From: Lota lota
Lineage: Eukaryota; Chordata; Actinopteri; Gadiformes; Lotidae
Direction of reading: 5' to 3'
DNA: 64,000 bases
NCBI GenBank assembly: GCA_026745465.1
Contig: JACYXH010000409.1
Span: 62,501 to 126,500 of the forward strand
A program made the position numbers and the translations under genes. The notes under the pieces are model-generated. The model was given only the letters and a program-made list of their open reading frames with translations, was not told the origin of the DNA and did no database searches. Below are positions 1 through 13,492 of this stretch, in pieces. Numbering within the stretch: the stretch's first letter is position 1; the number at the start of each line of letters is the position of its first letter.

Positions 1-403
1 TTAACAAGGTAGACAAATAGATTAATTTTGAAACGCTAACGTGAACAGCTGGATGGCCGCACAGGGTTAGCATCGAAGGACTTAATGCGCCGCTAACAAA
101 GTACGATCAGATAACACGGAGTACTGTGTCTGCGTGAGCGCTGCGTCACTAAGTGTGCGGTCTAATAACGTGACGATCCCCGGCGTGTGATGTGCACTTT
201 ATCTCCACTCCGCCTCTGATACCCCTGGGAGCGTCCCGCGGCCCATAATGCATAGCTCTTAGAACGTTCATTGTTGACGGCGATCGCTGCATTAGCCGGT
301 GACGGATGAGGCGAGGCCATTCATTGTAGCACCCTGATCGGAGAACGCACTCGAACAGCCGCGCACCTGCTGAAGAATTAACTGCTCACTTTACCGTAGA
401 GCA
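1..403. other. Non-repetitive intergenic DNA
   Basis: Mixed composition with several CG dinucleotides; no ORF, repeat or RNA gene seen. Confidence 0.6.
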
Positions 404-481
404 GAATGAGAGAGAGAGAGTTGCATTCAGCACTAGAGAGAGGGAGAGAGAGTAAGATAGAGAGTGAGGGTATCATCCAGC

Positions 482-627
<146 letters not shown>

Positions 628-788
628 CGACCCAGCGCGAAGGAGAGAGTACAGGTGCCCTGAGCGAAGTGTGGTACTTGAACAGGGTGGTATTGAAAGT
701 TCTTCCCTTGAAAGTATTCATGTTTTATCCACTTCTCTGTCCACCGCAAGAAGGGAGTGAATCAGTTTACTGTCACCGCTCTCACTGA

Positions 789-925
789 TAGATGGTTAGA
801 CAGACAGACAGACTGAGAGACAGAGAGACAGATCATCATCATTATCTTTCTATCCATATATTTCCATCTATCTGTGTAGATAGAAAGATAGATTGGTAAA
901 TTTATGGATAGATAGATAGACAAGC
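789..925. repeat. GACA/GATA tetranucleotide patch with inverted arms
   Basis: GACA units (795-812) and GATA units (908-922). ATCTTTCTATC (844-854) and GATAGAAAGAT (879-889) are perfect inverted copies. Confidence 0.7.
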
Positions 926-1098
926 GATAACCTGTCCATGTATCTGCCTACCCTAACCCGCTCTACTTAACAACTGACGAAGTGTCCCATACAGAACAAT
1001 GCAACCATGCACTTGTCTGTAAAATTACCAGTGTATATGTATGACGGAAATTTACCAGTTTGGGTTTGTGCACTGTGTATACTATGTGTATACCCCTG

Positions 1099-1632
1099 GT
1101 CTGTGTGTGTGTGTGTGCGTGCATGCTAGCTTGCGTGTGTTTGTGTGTGAATGCGTATGTGTCTGTGTGTGCATGCATGCATGTGTGTGTGTGTGTGTCT
1201 GAGTATGTGTGTGTGTGTGTGTCTGAGTTTCTTTCTGTGTGTGTGTGTGTGTCTGAGTTTGTTTCTATGCTTGTTTGTGTGTGTGTCTGTGTGTATGTGT
1301 GTGTTTACGGAGGAACATGACAGTTTATGTTTCTCCTGCTTTCCTCCATTAGCAGGGGCTCATATAACAAGCCTCTGTGCCTGGGAGAGACACACACTCT
1401 ATAAATACACACCACTTCAGGGCCTATGGGGGACTGGATATGAACGCACACTTAGCACACACACACACACACACGCACAAACACACACACACACGCGCAA
1501 ATTGGACATGCACACACACAAAAAACACATACTTATTCACATACACACACACACACATATGCACACACGCACACACACATGCATGTGTACACACACACAC
1601 TCACATATTTCTTACAGGCACTCACTAATCTA

Positions 1633-1690
<58 letters not shown>
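1099..1690. repeat. Imperfect TG block followed by CA block
   Basis: TG-rich 1099-1306, then CA-rich 1455-1690 with an uninterrupted (CA)n at about 1636-1690. Open frames here are only Cys/Val and Thr/His dipeptide translations. Confidence 0.95.
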
Positions 1691-1694
<4 letters not shown>

Positions 1695-2006
1695 TCCCAA
1701 CCACTAATAGCTTGAAAATGGATGTTTATGATGCCTCCAATTAATTGGTCAAAAATCATCAAGGTCAGTACAGGTCATGAGTCTGAACCACAGCGCATCC
1801 TCCATATGAGAGGTCTGTCCGACTATAGAGCAGGATGTGGTACTGATGAGAGGGGTGGGGGCAGGCCTCTAACTGATGTAGGTTAATCATCTCCACCTAA
1901 TGTAATGGTGATACATCAATCTGGGCCTCCGGAACATTCTGCTGCTAGTGAGAAGATAAACTGGAGTACAGATGTCCCCGCTGTCCTTCTGCTCACTACT
2001 TGTGTT

Positions 2007-2152
2007 GGTGTGTGTGTATTTGTGTGTGTGTGTGTCTGTGTGTGTGTGCGCGCGTGCAGTTGTGAGTGTGTATGTGTTCTAAGTGGATTTGGTTGTGAAT
2101 ATTGATGTGTGACTGTGACTTTGTCTGTATGTGTGTGTCCTGATGACTGTGT

Positions 2153-2201
<49 letters not shown>

Positions 2202-2390
2202 CAGACATCCATTAGTATCTTAACTCTTATCAACTTGCTCTAGCACCATGTTCACTCGTTTCATTCTGTGATGCCAGAAGTGTCACACACCCACACTGAT
2301 GTGCATGTGCATACACACACACAGATGAATGCAGGACCAAGCACACACACAAACACACGGACACATACCCACACACACACACATACATGC
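2007..2390. repeat. TG and CA microsatellites
   Basis: TG-rich 2007-2200, uninterrupted about 2157-2198, then scattered CA runs 2284-2390. Confidence 0.93.
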
Positions 2391-2514
2391 AGACCCATCA
2401 CCATACACCTTTTAAAGGCCGGCCCTCATGTTAACGGTCTACAGAGGAAAGATGTCCTTTCTCTGGCCTGGGGGACCCTCTACCCCCACTCTACATCTGA
2501 ATGTCAAGCCTGTT

Positions 2515-3060
2515 CATCTGTCGGTCTGTCTGTCTGTTCATCTCCCTATCTGTTAATCTCCCTGTCTGTCTGTCAACCTGTCTGTCTGTTCATTTCCCTG
2601 TCTGTTTGTCCACGTCTGTTCATCTCCCTGTCTGTCTTTCAACCTGTCTGTCTGTCCATCTCCCTGTCTGTCTGTCAAGGTGTCTGTCTGTTCATATCCC
2701 TGTCTGTCTGTCAACCTGTCTGTCTGTTCAGTTCCCTGTCTGTCTGTCCACATCTCTGTTTGTCTGTTCATCTCCCTGTTTGTCTGTCAACGTGTCTGTC
2801 TGTTCATCTCCCTGTCTACCTTCCTATTTTCCTGTCTGTCTACCTGTCCATTCATCCGGCCGACCATTTGTCCTGTTTGTCTGCTTGCCTGCCCCCTGTC
2901 TGTCTGTCTGTCTATGTGTTCGTCTGTCTGGCTACCCGTCTGTCTGCCTGCATGTCTGTCAATTCGTCCGCCTGTCTGTTTGTCTACCTCCATGTCTACA
3001 TGCCTCTCCATCAATCCATCTCTCTGTTTGACAGCCTGTCTTTCTGTTCATCTGCGTGTG
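2515..3060. repeat. CTGT-rich minisatellite, about 36-bp period
   Basis: CTGTCTGTCTGT alternates with TCAACCTG and TCATCTCC spacers; anchors at 2640, 2676 and 2712 are exactly 36 bp apart. It leaves long open Cys/Leu/Ser/Val frames but has no codon-level signs of a gene. Confidence 0.8.
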
Positions 3061-3261
3061 TGTAAGGTAACAGTTGGCTAATACCCATGATCAGTAATGC
3101 TGTATTCCCTAAACAGGTTTAGCATTATATGTGTTTGTCTGTATGTGTGCGTCCTTTGGGTTATCTAATCCAACAGATGTTAGAATTTGGAAATCCTGCC
3201 GGAATTCATTAGTAGTAGTTTACCTCCTAAGTACAACCTGATTAAAATACAACCGCTTGTG

Positions 3262-3678
3262 CGCACATACACACACATGCTCGCACACACACACACACAC
3301 ACAAACACACACAAACACACACACACACAAACAGACACAAAAAATTTCACACAAACACATACACACACACACGAAGGTTTTGTAAGGAACTGTCCAAGGA
3401 GTTCATGTGTTCGAGGCAGGTGCAGGTCTCACTCAGCCTTTGGGTGTTGGCCTATCAAATGTGTTGGTTTTGTGTGCGTGTGTTTTGTTGCTGTTATGTA
3501 ACAGTTTCATATTTCTGCATATAAGCTTCTATGTGGTAAGCACATTGGTCTTTGTGTGTGTGTTTAGGTGTGTGGCTGTGTGTGTATGTGCTTGCATGTT
3601 AAGGTGTGTGTGGGTGTCTTTTAATTGTGTGTGTGTTTAAATGTGTGTTTGTGTGTGTGTGTGTTCACGCTAGCGTTT

Positions 3679-3712
<34 letters not shown>
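3262..3712. repeat. CA then TG repeats with unique spacer
   Basis: CA-rich 3262-3372, unique DNA to 3545, TG-rich 3549-3712. Confidence 0.9.
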
Positions 3713-3715
<3 letters not shown>

Positions 3716-3997
3716 GTGATCCATTATGTTGTCATCTCTTGGCCATGATGGTAAATTGCAGCAGGAACATTGTGTTGCAAGAAAATGACTTTATCTCCTG
3801 CATGACAATAGCAAAGCATTCATTCACCTCTTTCTTACTCTCTCTCTTTCTTATCTCTCTCTCGCTGCCTCCTTTCCCAATGTTTTACCTCTACTCTCTC
3901 CATCAAGTTCCCTCTTTGCATCTGAACAGTGTTCTGTCCATTCCCCTAACCCACATCTCCAACCGACCCATGTTTTGATTGTACCACACCTCCTTCC

Positions 3998-3999
<2 letters not shown>

Positions 4000-4078
<79 letters not shown>
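4000..4078. repeat. (CA)n microsatellite
   Basis: About 39 uninterrupted units. Confidence 0.98.
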
Positions 4079-4079
<1 letters not shown>

Positions 4080-4193
4080 CATGCAAACACACACCTACCA
4101 GGCAGTAATTACCATAAATTCTTTCACTTGTATAGCCCCAAGCTAACTGACCTTGGTCAGCCATTTGTGTGCATGTGTAGGTGTGTGTGTGGG

Positions 4194-4194
<1 letters not shown>

Positions 4195-4237
<43 letters not shown>

Positions 4238-4238
4238 T
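4195..4238. repeat. (TG)n microsatellite
   Basis: About 22 units, opposite in sense to the CA tract at 4000. Confidence 0.97.
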
Positions 4239-4318
4239 GAGTGGTGGGAGTGATGCATTGTAACACGGTGTAATGATACACAAGAGTTGCTGGCTCTATT
4301 ATTATTCAGTAAGTATTA

Positions 4319-4320
<2 letters not shown>

Positions 4321-4385
<65 letters not shown>
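4321..4385. repeat. (AT)n microsatellite
   Basis: About 32 uninterrupted AT units. Confidence 0.98.
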
Positions 4386-4386
<1 letters not shown>

Positions 4387-5060
4387 GTTTTAATATTCAT
4401 AAATGTGTATGAATAGCACTAAAGCTCCACTCAGTTACTTGGCTAGCATTAGTGCCAGAGCTCTCGACTGATTGGCTGTTCGGCTCAACAGTGACGTTGC
4501 GGACACAAAGACCAACAAAAATTGTTGGTCTTACTAACTATAAATGTTTAGCCATTTTCTCTCATTGTTATCTCCCACCATTGGTCAGACCAGAGCAAAT
4601 TGAAACTGTCGAGCATGATTCCCTGTGTCAATGAAGTCGTGTGTGGATTGCTTTTATTCTATATACATTTAGTCACTTACATACATTTTGTCCAAAGCAA
4701 GTGAAAAGTAACGTCTTCTTCTGAATCCTTTACCATGACAGGTTACAGATACACAGCAGTACTGTACCTCATTCCTTATATGGTTATAGATTACATCACT
4801 ATACATTATATTTCCAGTGTAAACAGGATTTCCCACCGACTGCCACTCCAGAGTGCTGGCCCGGATTATGCAGTACTTGTCACTGAATGGCTTTCCATTA
4901 TGCTGCTAATTCCCCACAGTGGAGGCTCACACGCTAATTGTGATGCTATCTGCTGGCATACAAACACCGTCGCTAATGTAGCGCTAAGCCCCGCCATGCT
5001 TTGTAGCATCTCTTTGTAAGCGATAGCATTGCTTGCTATTCTTCCGTGTCAGAGAGAATA
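4386..5060. other. Non-repetitive intergenic DNA
   Basis: Mixed composition apart from the dispersed repeat fragment at 4661; no convincing gene. Confidence 0.55.
4661..4712 (-). mobile_element. Teleost short dispersed repeat fragment, copy 1
   Basis: ATACATTTAGTCACTTACAT then TTTGTCCAAAGCAAGTG resembles the reverse of the widespread fish word GTAAGTCGCTTTGGATAAAA followed by a TGACTAAATGTAA-type end. Related fragments are at 26827-26872 and 54204-54240. Confidence 0.35.
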
Positions 5061-5077
5061 GTATAGTATGTATTGGA

Positions 5078-5645
5078 ATGTGTGTTTGTGTTTGTGTTTG
5101 TGTGAATGTTTGTGTGTGTGTGAATGTGTGTGTGTGTGCCTGCATGTGTTGTGTGTGTGTATGTTTTTGTTAGTGTGCGTATTTGTGTGTGCATGCCTGC
5201 ATGTGTGCATGTATGTGCACATATGCTTTTGTGTGTGTGCGACTGTGTGTGTGTGTGTGTGTGTGGTTGAGCGAGAGAGAGAGAGAGAGCGTATCATATA
5301 TTATACCTCTTCGCTCCACAGTGTTTTCCATACCCATTCAAATCCAATTACGGACATATAGAGGGCCTCCGAGTATATCACTCATTCAGCTCTCACCAAC
5401 TCCCTGGCTCATACACTCTCTCACTCCCTCTGTCTCACTCTCGCTCTCTCTCTCCATCCCTCCTTCACTCTCTCCCTCTCTCTCTCCCCCCTCCCTCTTT
5501 CCATCTTTCTCCCTCTCCCAGCTCTATCGCTCTCTCCCTGTTCCTTTGTCTCTTTTGCTTAAACACTCTCTCTCCCTCTCTCTCCCTCTCTCTCTCTCTG
5601 TCTCCCTCTGGCTCACTCCCTGGTCTGTTATATCTCTCTCCCATT
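5078..5645. repeat. TG-rich then TC-rich low complexity
   Basis: TG repeats 5078-5263 with a GA end (5273-5290), and TC-rich pyrimidine tract 5398-5645. Confidence 0.9.
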
Positions 5646-6401
5646 CTGCTTACAGCTTGTGCTAAAGGAGTCCTTCTATCACCTATTCAACCCCCCACCG
5701 TCCCCTCTCCTCATCTCTTTCTCCCTGGGTTCCAGACAGTGTGCATGTGGTCCGGACCAGGGGACCCACGCAGATATCATGCTTTGTTTACACTGTTTAA
5801 TCTGTTATGTGTTTGGTTTTGTTTCTATGGTTTTTGTTGATGTGATTTGGAGGAAATGTTTGCCATGTCAGAGTGGGTATGTGTGAGTACAAGTGTTTGT
5901 GTGTATGTGCATGTGTAGTCTAAATGTGTGTGTTTGTGTGTGCACATGCATTAGTGCAGTCTATGTGTATGTGTGTGTCTATATATATGTGTATATATAT
6001 ATATAAATAGCTGTGTATCCTGTGCTGCTCTCTGAATGCTCATGTCATCGTTCGGTCAGGCAGACACTGCGTTCAACACAGGAGCTCCTCTCTGTTCCTC
6101 AACACACCGCAGGCTTCAGAGAGGGGAACACATTACGGTAGTTTTCCCCTCAATCACAACTAAAGAAACGTCATCCCCGCCGCGGGCTTGGCGATCCAAG
6201 CAGAGGCACATGGGAGACATAATTGCTATCAATCAGCAGTCATAATGAAACAGCTCCATGGCAGCTGTCTCCTACCACCATCTATATCATGCTCATGTGA
6301 ATACGGAGAACACAGGTCTACACTCCACCTTGTACGGCACACGATGGGATCTTAAATTGGCTCCTCTTACTATATATTATTTTGGTAATTTGGCAGATGC
6401 T
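5646..6401. other. Mostly unique intergenic DNA
   Basis: Contains a TG patch (5885-5945) and a short AT run (5971-6005). No gene seen. Confidence 0.5.
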
Positions 6402-6695
6402 GGTAACACTTCACAATAAGGGTAACTGAATGGACCATGCATTAACATTAGTTAGTGCAGTAATAAGTATTTAACTAATGCTTTAGTAATTATTTACTAA
6501 TGGTTTTCATGTTTACTTATGGTGTTCATGGTAACTACGGTAATGGTGTAAACCCTAAACCCCTACCCCTTTCCCTAACTCTTAGGCTTACGCTATTTAA
6601 CAATGCTTAATACTGCATTGAATTAATTAACTAATATAATAATAATTAATAATAATTAATGGTTAGTTAATGCACCTTTATTTTAAAGTGTTGCC
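6402..6695. mobile_element. hAT-like MITE, copy A
   Basis: 294 bp bounded by imperfect inverted ends, GGTAACACTTCACAATAAGG on the left and the complement of CCTTTATTTTAAAGTGTTGCC on the right. Flanks CAGATGCT (6394-6401) and CAGATGTA (6696-6703) look like a decayed 8-bp target duplication, as hAT elements make. The AT-rich interior, with repeated TTAACTAATG-type words and no ORF, resembles the element at 51850-52121. Confidence 0.6.
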
Positions 6696-6870
6696 CAGAT
6701 GTATTTATTGAAAGCATTGTACAGTGTATTTCATACATATAGCATTAAGGAGCAAGTAGGGGTGAGGGCTTAGAGGTTAGGATTTGAACCCAGGACCTTC
6801 CTGCCGGAAGTTAAACAGCTTGGCACAAGGCTACATTTATAGCAGGGATACACAAATAATTTTGGCAAAA

Positions 6871-7475
6871 TACTACTGTTAAATATACTACATATCCTAC
6901 ATACTACTACATAAAATACTATTGAAGATACTATCAAGGGTGCAGATCTCATTACAATTAAGGGGGAGACATATATCAAATGATCTGCTATAACAGACTC
7001 ACAGCCATTAATAGTAGCTTAAAATATATATGAATGAGTCACTTTAAGGCCATCAATATACATATTTACCTAATTTACAGAGCCACACATCCACAAATGC
7101 AGCACCATTCATTCTCTGAAAATAGGCATAGAGGTATAACATGCCAATCTATTATGCAACGGTTCAGACCACGGAGCAGGATACATAGGGGGGACATAAA
7201 CAAAACCTTTTAAACGTGGATTTTGCTTATACTCCATACACATTTTCAGTTACATAATTGATTTCGAAATAATTTATAGTGGGGGGAACAACTCCACGCG
7301 TTCGATCACGGGGACTGAGGGGACTCGTCCCCCAGGATCTGCGCCCATGGATACTACTATTCAAATACTATGACGCCTACCACTGTTATAATACTACTGC
7401 AGATACTACTATTAATACTATTGTTATAGTACTTCTGTAGATACTATTAAAATGCTATGGTTACAGTACTGCTGC
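6871..7475. repeat. Degenerate ATACTACT-type short tandem repeat
   Basis: Units such as ATACTACTA, ATACTATT and GATACTACT recur at 6871-6935 and 7350-7475, separated by the putative insertion. Confidence 0.5.
6938..7346. mobile_element. Possible short non-autonomous DNA transposon
   Basis: GGGTGCAGATC at 6938-6948 is matched in inverted orientation by GATCTGCGCCC at 7336-7346 (one mismatch). Just inside each end lie GGGGGA-type words. The segment interrupts an array of ATACTACT-like units that continues on both sides, as expected for an insertion. No ORF; no clear target duplication. Confidence 0.35.
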
Positions 7476-7617
7476 AGAGTGGTTAAATGTTTGAAGCGTG
7501 TGATAAACGGCCATCGAAGGTGATTCACGCGTGTTCCCGACTGACTGCTTAGTAAGCATTTACTTTGAGCTCAGCTCTGTGTGTTGACACTTACTGGATC
7601 AATATAAAATATGTGCT

Positions 7618-7620
<3 letters not shown>

Positions 7621-7691
<71 letters not shown>

Positions 7692-7816
7692 ACTGTTGTG
7701 GACTGAAATGCAACTCAGCTGTCTGAATTATGCAAATGAGGTGCTGTAAATTCATGACAGAATCAATGGCTTTCATTTTTATCAAATCACGCACAGCTCC
7801 ATCAATCAACAAGCTC

Positions 7817-7848
<32 letters not shown>
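7621..7848. repeat. (TG)n and (CA)n flanking a 127-bp unique core
   Basis: (TG)n 7625-7690 and (CA)n 7818-7847. The core 7691-7817 is non-repetitive and includes ATTATGCAAATGAG, an octamer-like word. Confidence 0.9.
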
Positions 7849-7849
<1 letters not shown>

Positions 7850-7850
<1 letters not shown>

Positions 7851-8330
7851 AACCAAGACCTCCTATTAGTCCTGCCGGACAGGTCGTTGAATAATGACTT
7901 GGAATTCAGATTTGTATATAATCATAAATATATTTGAGTTTTTAAGCTATTATGTATGATACTGTGTGTGTGTGTGTATAAATGTGTGTGTGTTTTTGTG
8001 CATGTGTGTGCAGGTGTGTGAGGGATGAATGCTGATTAGAAGCACTTTAAACTTTTGATACTAGATACTAGATCTTCATTCTATTTCAAAGCAGTGTGTA
8101 CTACAAACGTCACACTTGCAGTGTAACTCTACTCAAACGTAGAAACGCCATCGCTTCCAATCCTGACTCTGCCAGCAACAACACAAATTAAGTAGGAATT
8201 ATAAGTAGGAATTGTGATGTTTCTTGCAAATCCAAACGTAATCCGCCTTTGTATCACGAATGAACAGCAAACTCAAAAACAATCCCTTGACTCAAACAGT
8301 AACTTTCATTTAAATAAACAAAACTTTGCT
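7850..8330. other. Unique AT-rich intergenic DNA
   Basis: Small TG patch at 7965-8020; nothing else recognised. Confidence 0.5.
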
Positions 8331-8335
8331 TTTCT

Positions 8336-8388
8336 ATGTGCATGTGTGTGTTTTGTGGTTGTGGGTGTGTTCTGTGGTTGTGTGTGTG

Positions 8389-8427
<39 letters not shown>

Positions 8428-8465
8428 TTGTGGATGTGTGTGTGTGTGTGTGTTTGTGTGTGTCT
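8336..8465. repeat. TG microsatellite, interrupted
   Basis: TG units broken by TTTTG and GGTTG words. Confidence 0.93.
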
Positions 8466-9250
8466 TTTATTTGCAGAAACTTGGGTGGTTGTGGTTAATG
8501 TAGGTGGGGTATGATCATTTCCTGTCTGCAAGCGAGGCAGGCTATTGAGGGAGACACGTTGGCATGACAACGTGACAGTTGAGAACAGTAGAATGATGGG
8601 TTGGGTAGATGCAGAAGAAGAATAAGAGAAAAACACTGCATTCTCTACCACCCAAAATAGAGGTAGGCCTACTTTCAAACTGGCTGTGGTTGTGTGTGTG
8701 TGAGTGTTGGCAGGGTGGTAGGGGGAGAAGAGATGGGAGGGTAAGTGCGGGGGTGGATTGCTATAACGTGAGATTATTTTGTCTTTCAACCTCAAAATCA
8801 AGCACGTTTCTCCCCCTCCCCCACCCATTGTTGTTTTTTTTCAAACCTGTGCAGAAATACATTGTTACCATCGCAGTCAACATTCTAATATCCCCTCCTT
8901 GACCTTGAAAGAAGTTCAAATACCGAAATCCAAACACGGAGAGCTCAGCTAAATAACGACAGAATCATAACCACGGTTTAATTACACCCACATAGTCAAA
9001 GTGAAAACAATCAATAACTTTGTCACAAATAACAGCAGTAATCGATGTCTGCAAACCATAATTGGAAGAAACTTTGCGGCATGTTTAATTTCACTTGGGG
9101 ACTCGCAGAATTGTATAACGTGAGCTTGTTTTAGCTTCCTCTCCTTAAATGTCTTATTCGCTCTCTACCACCTTCCTGCCCAAACGCTTCATCGCTCAGA
9201 AACATAACAACCACCGCATGTCAGGTCTCTTCACACGTCCATGTGCCACG
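8466..9250. other. Unique intergenic DNA
   Basis: No ORF with recognisable similarity, no structured repeat. Confidence 0.5.
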
Positions 9251-9252
<2 letters not shown>

Positions 9253-9288
<36 letters not shown>

Positions 9289-9310
9289 TGTGTGTGTGTG
9301 TGTGCGCGTG
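9253..9310. repeat. (TG)n microsatellite
   Basis: TG run with one CTG interruption, then GCGCGTGC. Confidence 0.95.
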
Positions 9311-9419
9311 CCTGCTTGTGCACACGCAAGGGCATGCCTATGGATTTCAAAGTGGATGAATGGTTTTCCAATGGCTTACAAGTGGGCCTTATCTTGACTT
9401 ACAATAGGTACTCAGAAAT

Positions 9420-10500
9420 TGGAGAGAGAGACAGAGAGACAGAGAGACAAGAGCGAAGGAGAGGACGAGAGAGAGGGGGAACAAATGAAAGAGAGGGAGC
9501 AAGGAGAAAAAGGTTAATGCAGGAAAAAGTGCATTAAGGTATATATGATGCCTGTAATGTTCGAATGCACTTCACTTTTTTTGCATCTAATTGCATCTCA
9601 GAGCATTAGTCATCCAATATGGCCGCTGTATCGATTACATCTGTCTGTCAGTGTCTCATTAAAGATTCACGAGTAGAATTATTATCCCCATTCAGAACCA
9701 CAGATCCCAGTACAACTATGGTTAAACACTTCCAGGTATGACTTTACCCACCGCACTGTGATATTTAAAACTCTTAGCAGAGACTTTATACGATTACAAC
9801 AACAAACACGTTTTCAGTTACTGTCATAAGCGCAAGCCGTACATACATACTTACCTAAATATGACTAAATATCCCAACGAAACCAGCAGGTGAAAAAAGA
9901 TTGATTTAATAGTTTCACTCGTTAGGGAAATGTGCGGGTATGGTAAATCATATGCGTAAAGCATACAATATATACTAATGAAGGACAAGTCATTATGTAA
10001 AGGTCATTAAGGGATTCACAGGCAGCTAATTACTAGTGATTCATTAACACGGTTCCTAGTAGAGTGTCCTTATAATTAACTTCTATACAATACCTCATTC
10101 TGAGTTATTCAGCAACCATTTAATTACTTCTCCTTCAGTAGCTGCAGATTGGTCACTAGGTAACTACTGAGTATTTTGCGTACCTTATAGGATAGTATAA
10201 ATGTTACGTTAATATTTTTACATGTTTCCAGCGCTGTACTTCAGAGAGGAATACATTGGACTGCCATGCCTGCAAAACGACATTATTTTACAAAATACTG
10301 TAATAAAAGTCTTATATCTAAAATCCTATCACTGGATCCCTTTCACAAACAGGGAGAGGAGTGTTGGGTATCAAGGATAGAACTGAGATGGAAGTTATTG
10401 CCTGAATTATTAATTAAGGCGATCCAACTCCCAGCGACAGTAATATCTCCGCCTCTCCGCCGTGTTCCTCCATACCGCAAACTCACGGCCACAGAGACAC
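9420..10500. other. Purine patch then unique DNA
   Basis: GA-rich 9420-9515, followed by about 1 kb of AT-rich unique sequence without a recognisable gene. Confidence 0.5.
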
Positions 10501-10506
10501 AGAACA

Positions 10507-10519
10507 TACACACAAACAC

Positions 10520-10554
<35 letters not shown>

Positions 10555-10690
10555 CACACAGTCACACACACACACACTCTCTCACACACACACACACGCA
10601 CGCACGCACCACGCACGCACTCACTCACTCACTCACTCACTCACTCACTCACTCACTCACTCACTCACACACACACGTACACACACACTC
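10507..10690. repeat. CA repeats with an ACTC tetranucleotide array
   Basis: CA-rich 10507-10598, GCAC units 10597-10618, (ACTC)n 10618-10667, then CA again. Confidence 0.95.
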
Positions 10691-10779
10691 AGGAACCCTC
10701 ACATTTAACTCTTATCTGTTTAAATCGGTCAAGATAAACATGGAGATTGAGGCAAATGTTTAACTGTGTGAGAAAGAAT

Positions 10780-11568
<789 letters not shown>

Positions 11569-11865
11569 GGAGTAAGGTGGAACTAACAGCACTTGACTGA
11601 AACACGAGAAAGGTGAGAGTGATTACTGACAAAGGAAAAAAATCAACCAGAAGATGAGGATGAGAAGGAGGATGATGAGGAGCTGCCCTCCCCTGATGGG
11701 TAGAGTGTTTATCACGCTGCCATTGTCCAATTACAGCAAGACATATGAATGCAATAACCTATGGTAGTTCTATATGTAGGCCTACTCTATAATTAACATT
11801 ATAGCTGTTTGGTTGTGTTTGCGTACGACTGTGTGCAAATTTGAATTCTGTAAATGTCAATCATA

Positions 11866-11883
11866 GTGTGTATGTGTGTGTAT

Positions 11884-11937
<54 letters not shown>

Positions 11938-11938
11938 A
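11866..11938. repeat. (TG)n microsatellite
   Basis: Pure from about 11889 to 11936. Confidence 0.97.
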
Positions 11939-11939
11939 T

Positions 11940-13490
11940 GCACAAATGTTTGAATATGTGAATGCCTGTACACGTCAATGCATTGGTGTGTGCATGTCTT
12001 CTTGCATGCACTGGGGGCGGGCTGGTATGCGTGCATTCTTGCCCGTGGGTCAGGAACGGTGATCTACTTACAGTGTAAACCTCCAGCTCCCTTGTATCAC
12101 CATAGGCGGAGTATTAATGACATAATATTTCTGGATTTATTCATGGCATCCTGAAGGAGAGAGGAGAAACCATGACTCTTATCAGACTTTGTCTATTTTC
12201 AACCTCCTGCCATTTCCCAGACTGCGTATCGCAATCTGTCACACGATAGTGCTAGTCAGTACCAGCCCTCCCTGATCCTCTTATCTTTTAGTCAGGCATG
12301 ACTAGTAGCCAACAGATTTGATAAGCGATGCAGGAGGACATCAAGGCAGTGGCGGTCCCAGAGAGATAGTGATGGAGTAAAGCAAGTTAATGTTCGAGAC
12401 AACACATGGAGGATCAGAGTTTATATGTTAAGGCATCCATTTTGTGTTTGCTTTTTATTGTCATTATTTGGGATTTAAAAAGTGACTTTAGTAAAAACTA
12501 CATTTTAAAACACATGCACACATACACTTGCGTGGTGCGTGGATGCACACACACACACAAATGTATAGTACATTGATTGGTTTAATGATTGGATAATTGG
12601 AAGTGTCTATTTGGACAGAAGAGGGACAGTAATGGCGACTTTTGCTGAGTGATGGGTAAACAAACATTGTACATGATACACAGCTGTTAGACAGAGATTC
12701 CACTAATTTACATGATAACTGCTACTAAAACATTGATGAGATATCTGTCACTTTTACTTCACCAAAGGCTTCTACTACTGCAGATTATAAAAAGATATGA
12801 TCAATCAAGTTACTCTAAATAGTTGGAATTTGAATGTAATTTAATTTGAATGTACTTTAATTCGATTTTAATTTAATAAAGTCTGTGTGTGTATAATAAA
12901 GCAATAAAGCATGTTGTGTATATAATTATGCAAGCTCTGCAGTGAACAATTACCTACCTACAATTGATATTGTGGTAAATTTAGACATCAATACACTTTT
13001 TATCGGAAGATGATCGACGATGGTGATGATGATGATGATGATGATGATAATGGAATTTGTGTAGATGATTTCAGCTCATAAGTCGCAAAATAAAGAAAGA
13101 CAGACATACAGACAGAAAGAGAAACAGGCAGACGAAAATGCACTCGACATTGTAAAAAGGGGGTCTTAGCCTTTCTCTCCCTCCTCTGGAGCGCTTTCTC
13201 AGCGATAATAGTTTTTAGAGAGCGTTCACGCTGCGAAAGGAGCTCGACTTGAGCGAGGAGTCCAGACCCTGAGCCGGGAGATGGGTCCATACTTCTAGGG
13301 GGCAACAGAGACATGCTGTCTCATTATGTTGTCAGTGTCAGTACACACAGTGAGAGACTGTGACTGCTCACCTAATGGACACTATAGTGAAGGTATGGCT
13401 GAGGGATGACTTCACACCGTTTAGACAGGGGTACCAGGGCATTTCGTAAGATTATCGGACGTTGTAAATAAAAGCTCAATGCTAACGATT
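11940..13490. other. Unique intergenic DNA
   Basis: Mixed to AT-rich sequence. Contains a GAT trinucleotide run at 13019-13050 (GATGATGATG type). No gene recognised. Confidence 0.5.
13019..13050. repeat. (GAT)n trinucleotide repeat
   Basis: About ten GAT units with one GGT variant. Confidence 0.9.
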
Positions 13491-13492
13491 TA

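Noticed and set aside
2268-3065. 265-codon open frame rich in Cys, Leu, Ser and Val
   Set aside because: It overlaps the 36-bp CTGT minisatellite and equally long frames exist in the other phases; no domain or gene structure.
6770-6840. tRNA-like B box (minus strand GGTTCAAATCC) suggesting a tRNA or SINE
   Set aside because: No matching A box or cloverleaf found, so I do not call a tRNA gene or a SINE here.
10618-10667. Regular short repeats considered as a CRISPR array
   Set aside because: Pure ACTC tetranucleotide without spacers; eukaryotic microsatellite.
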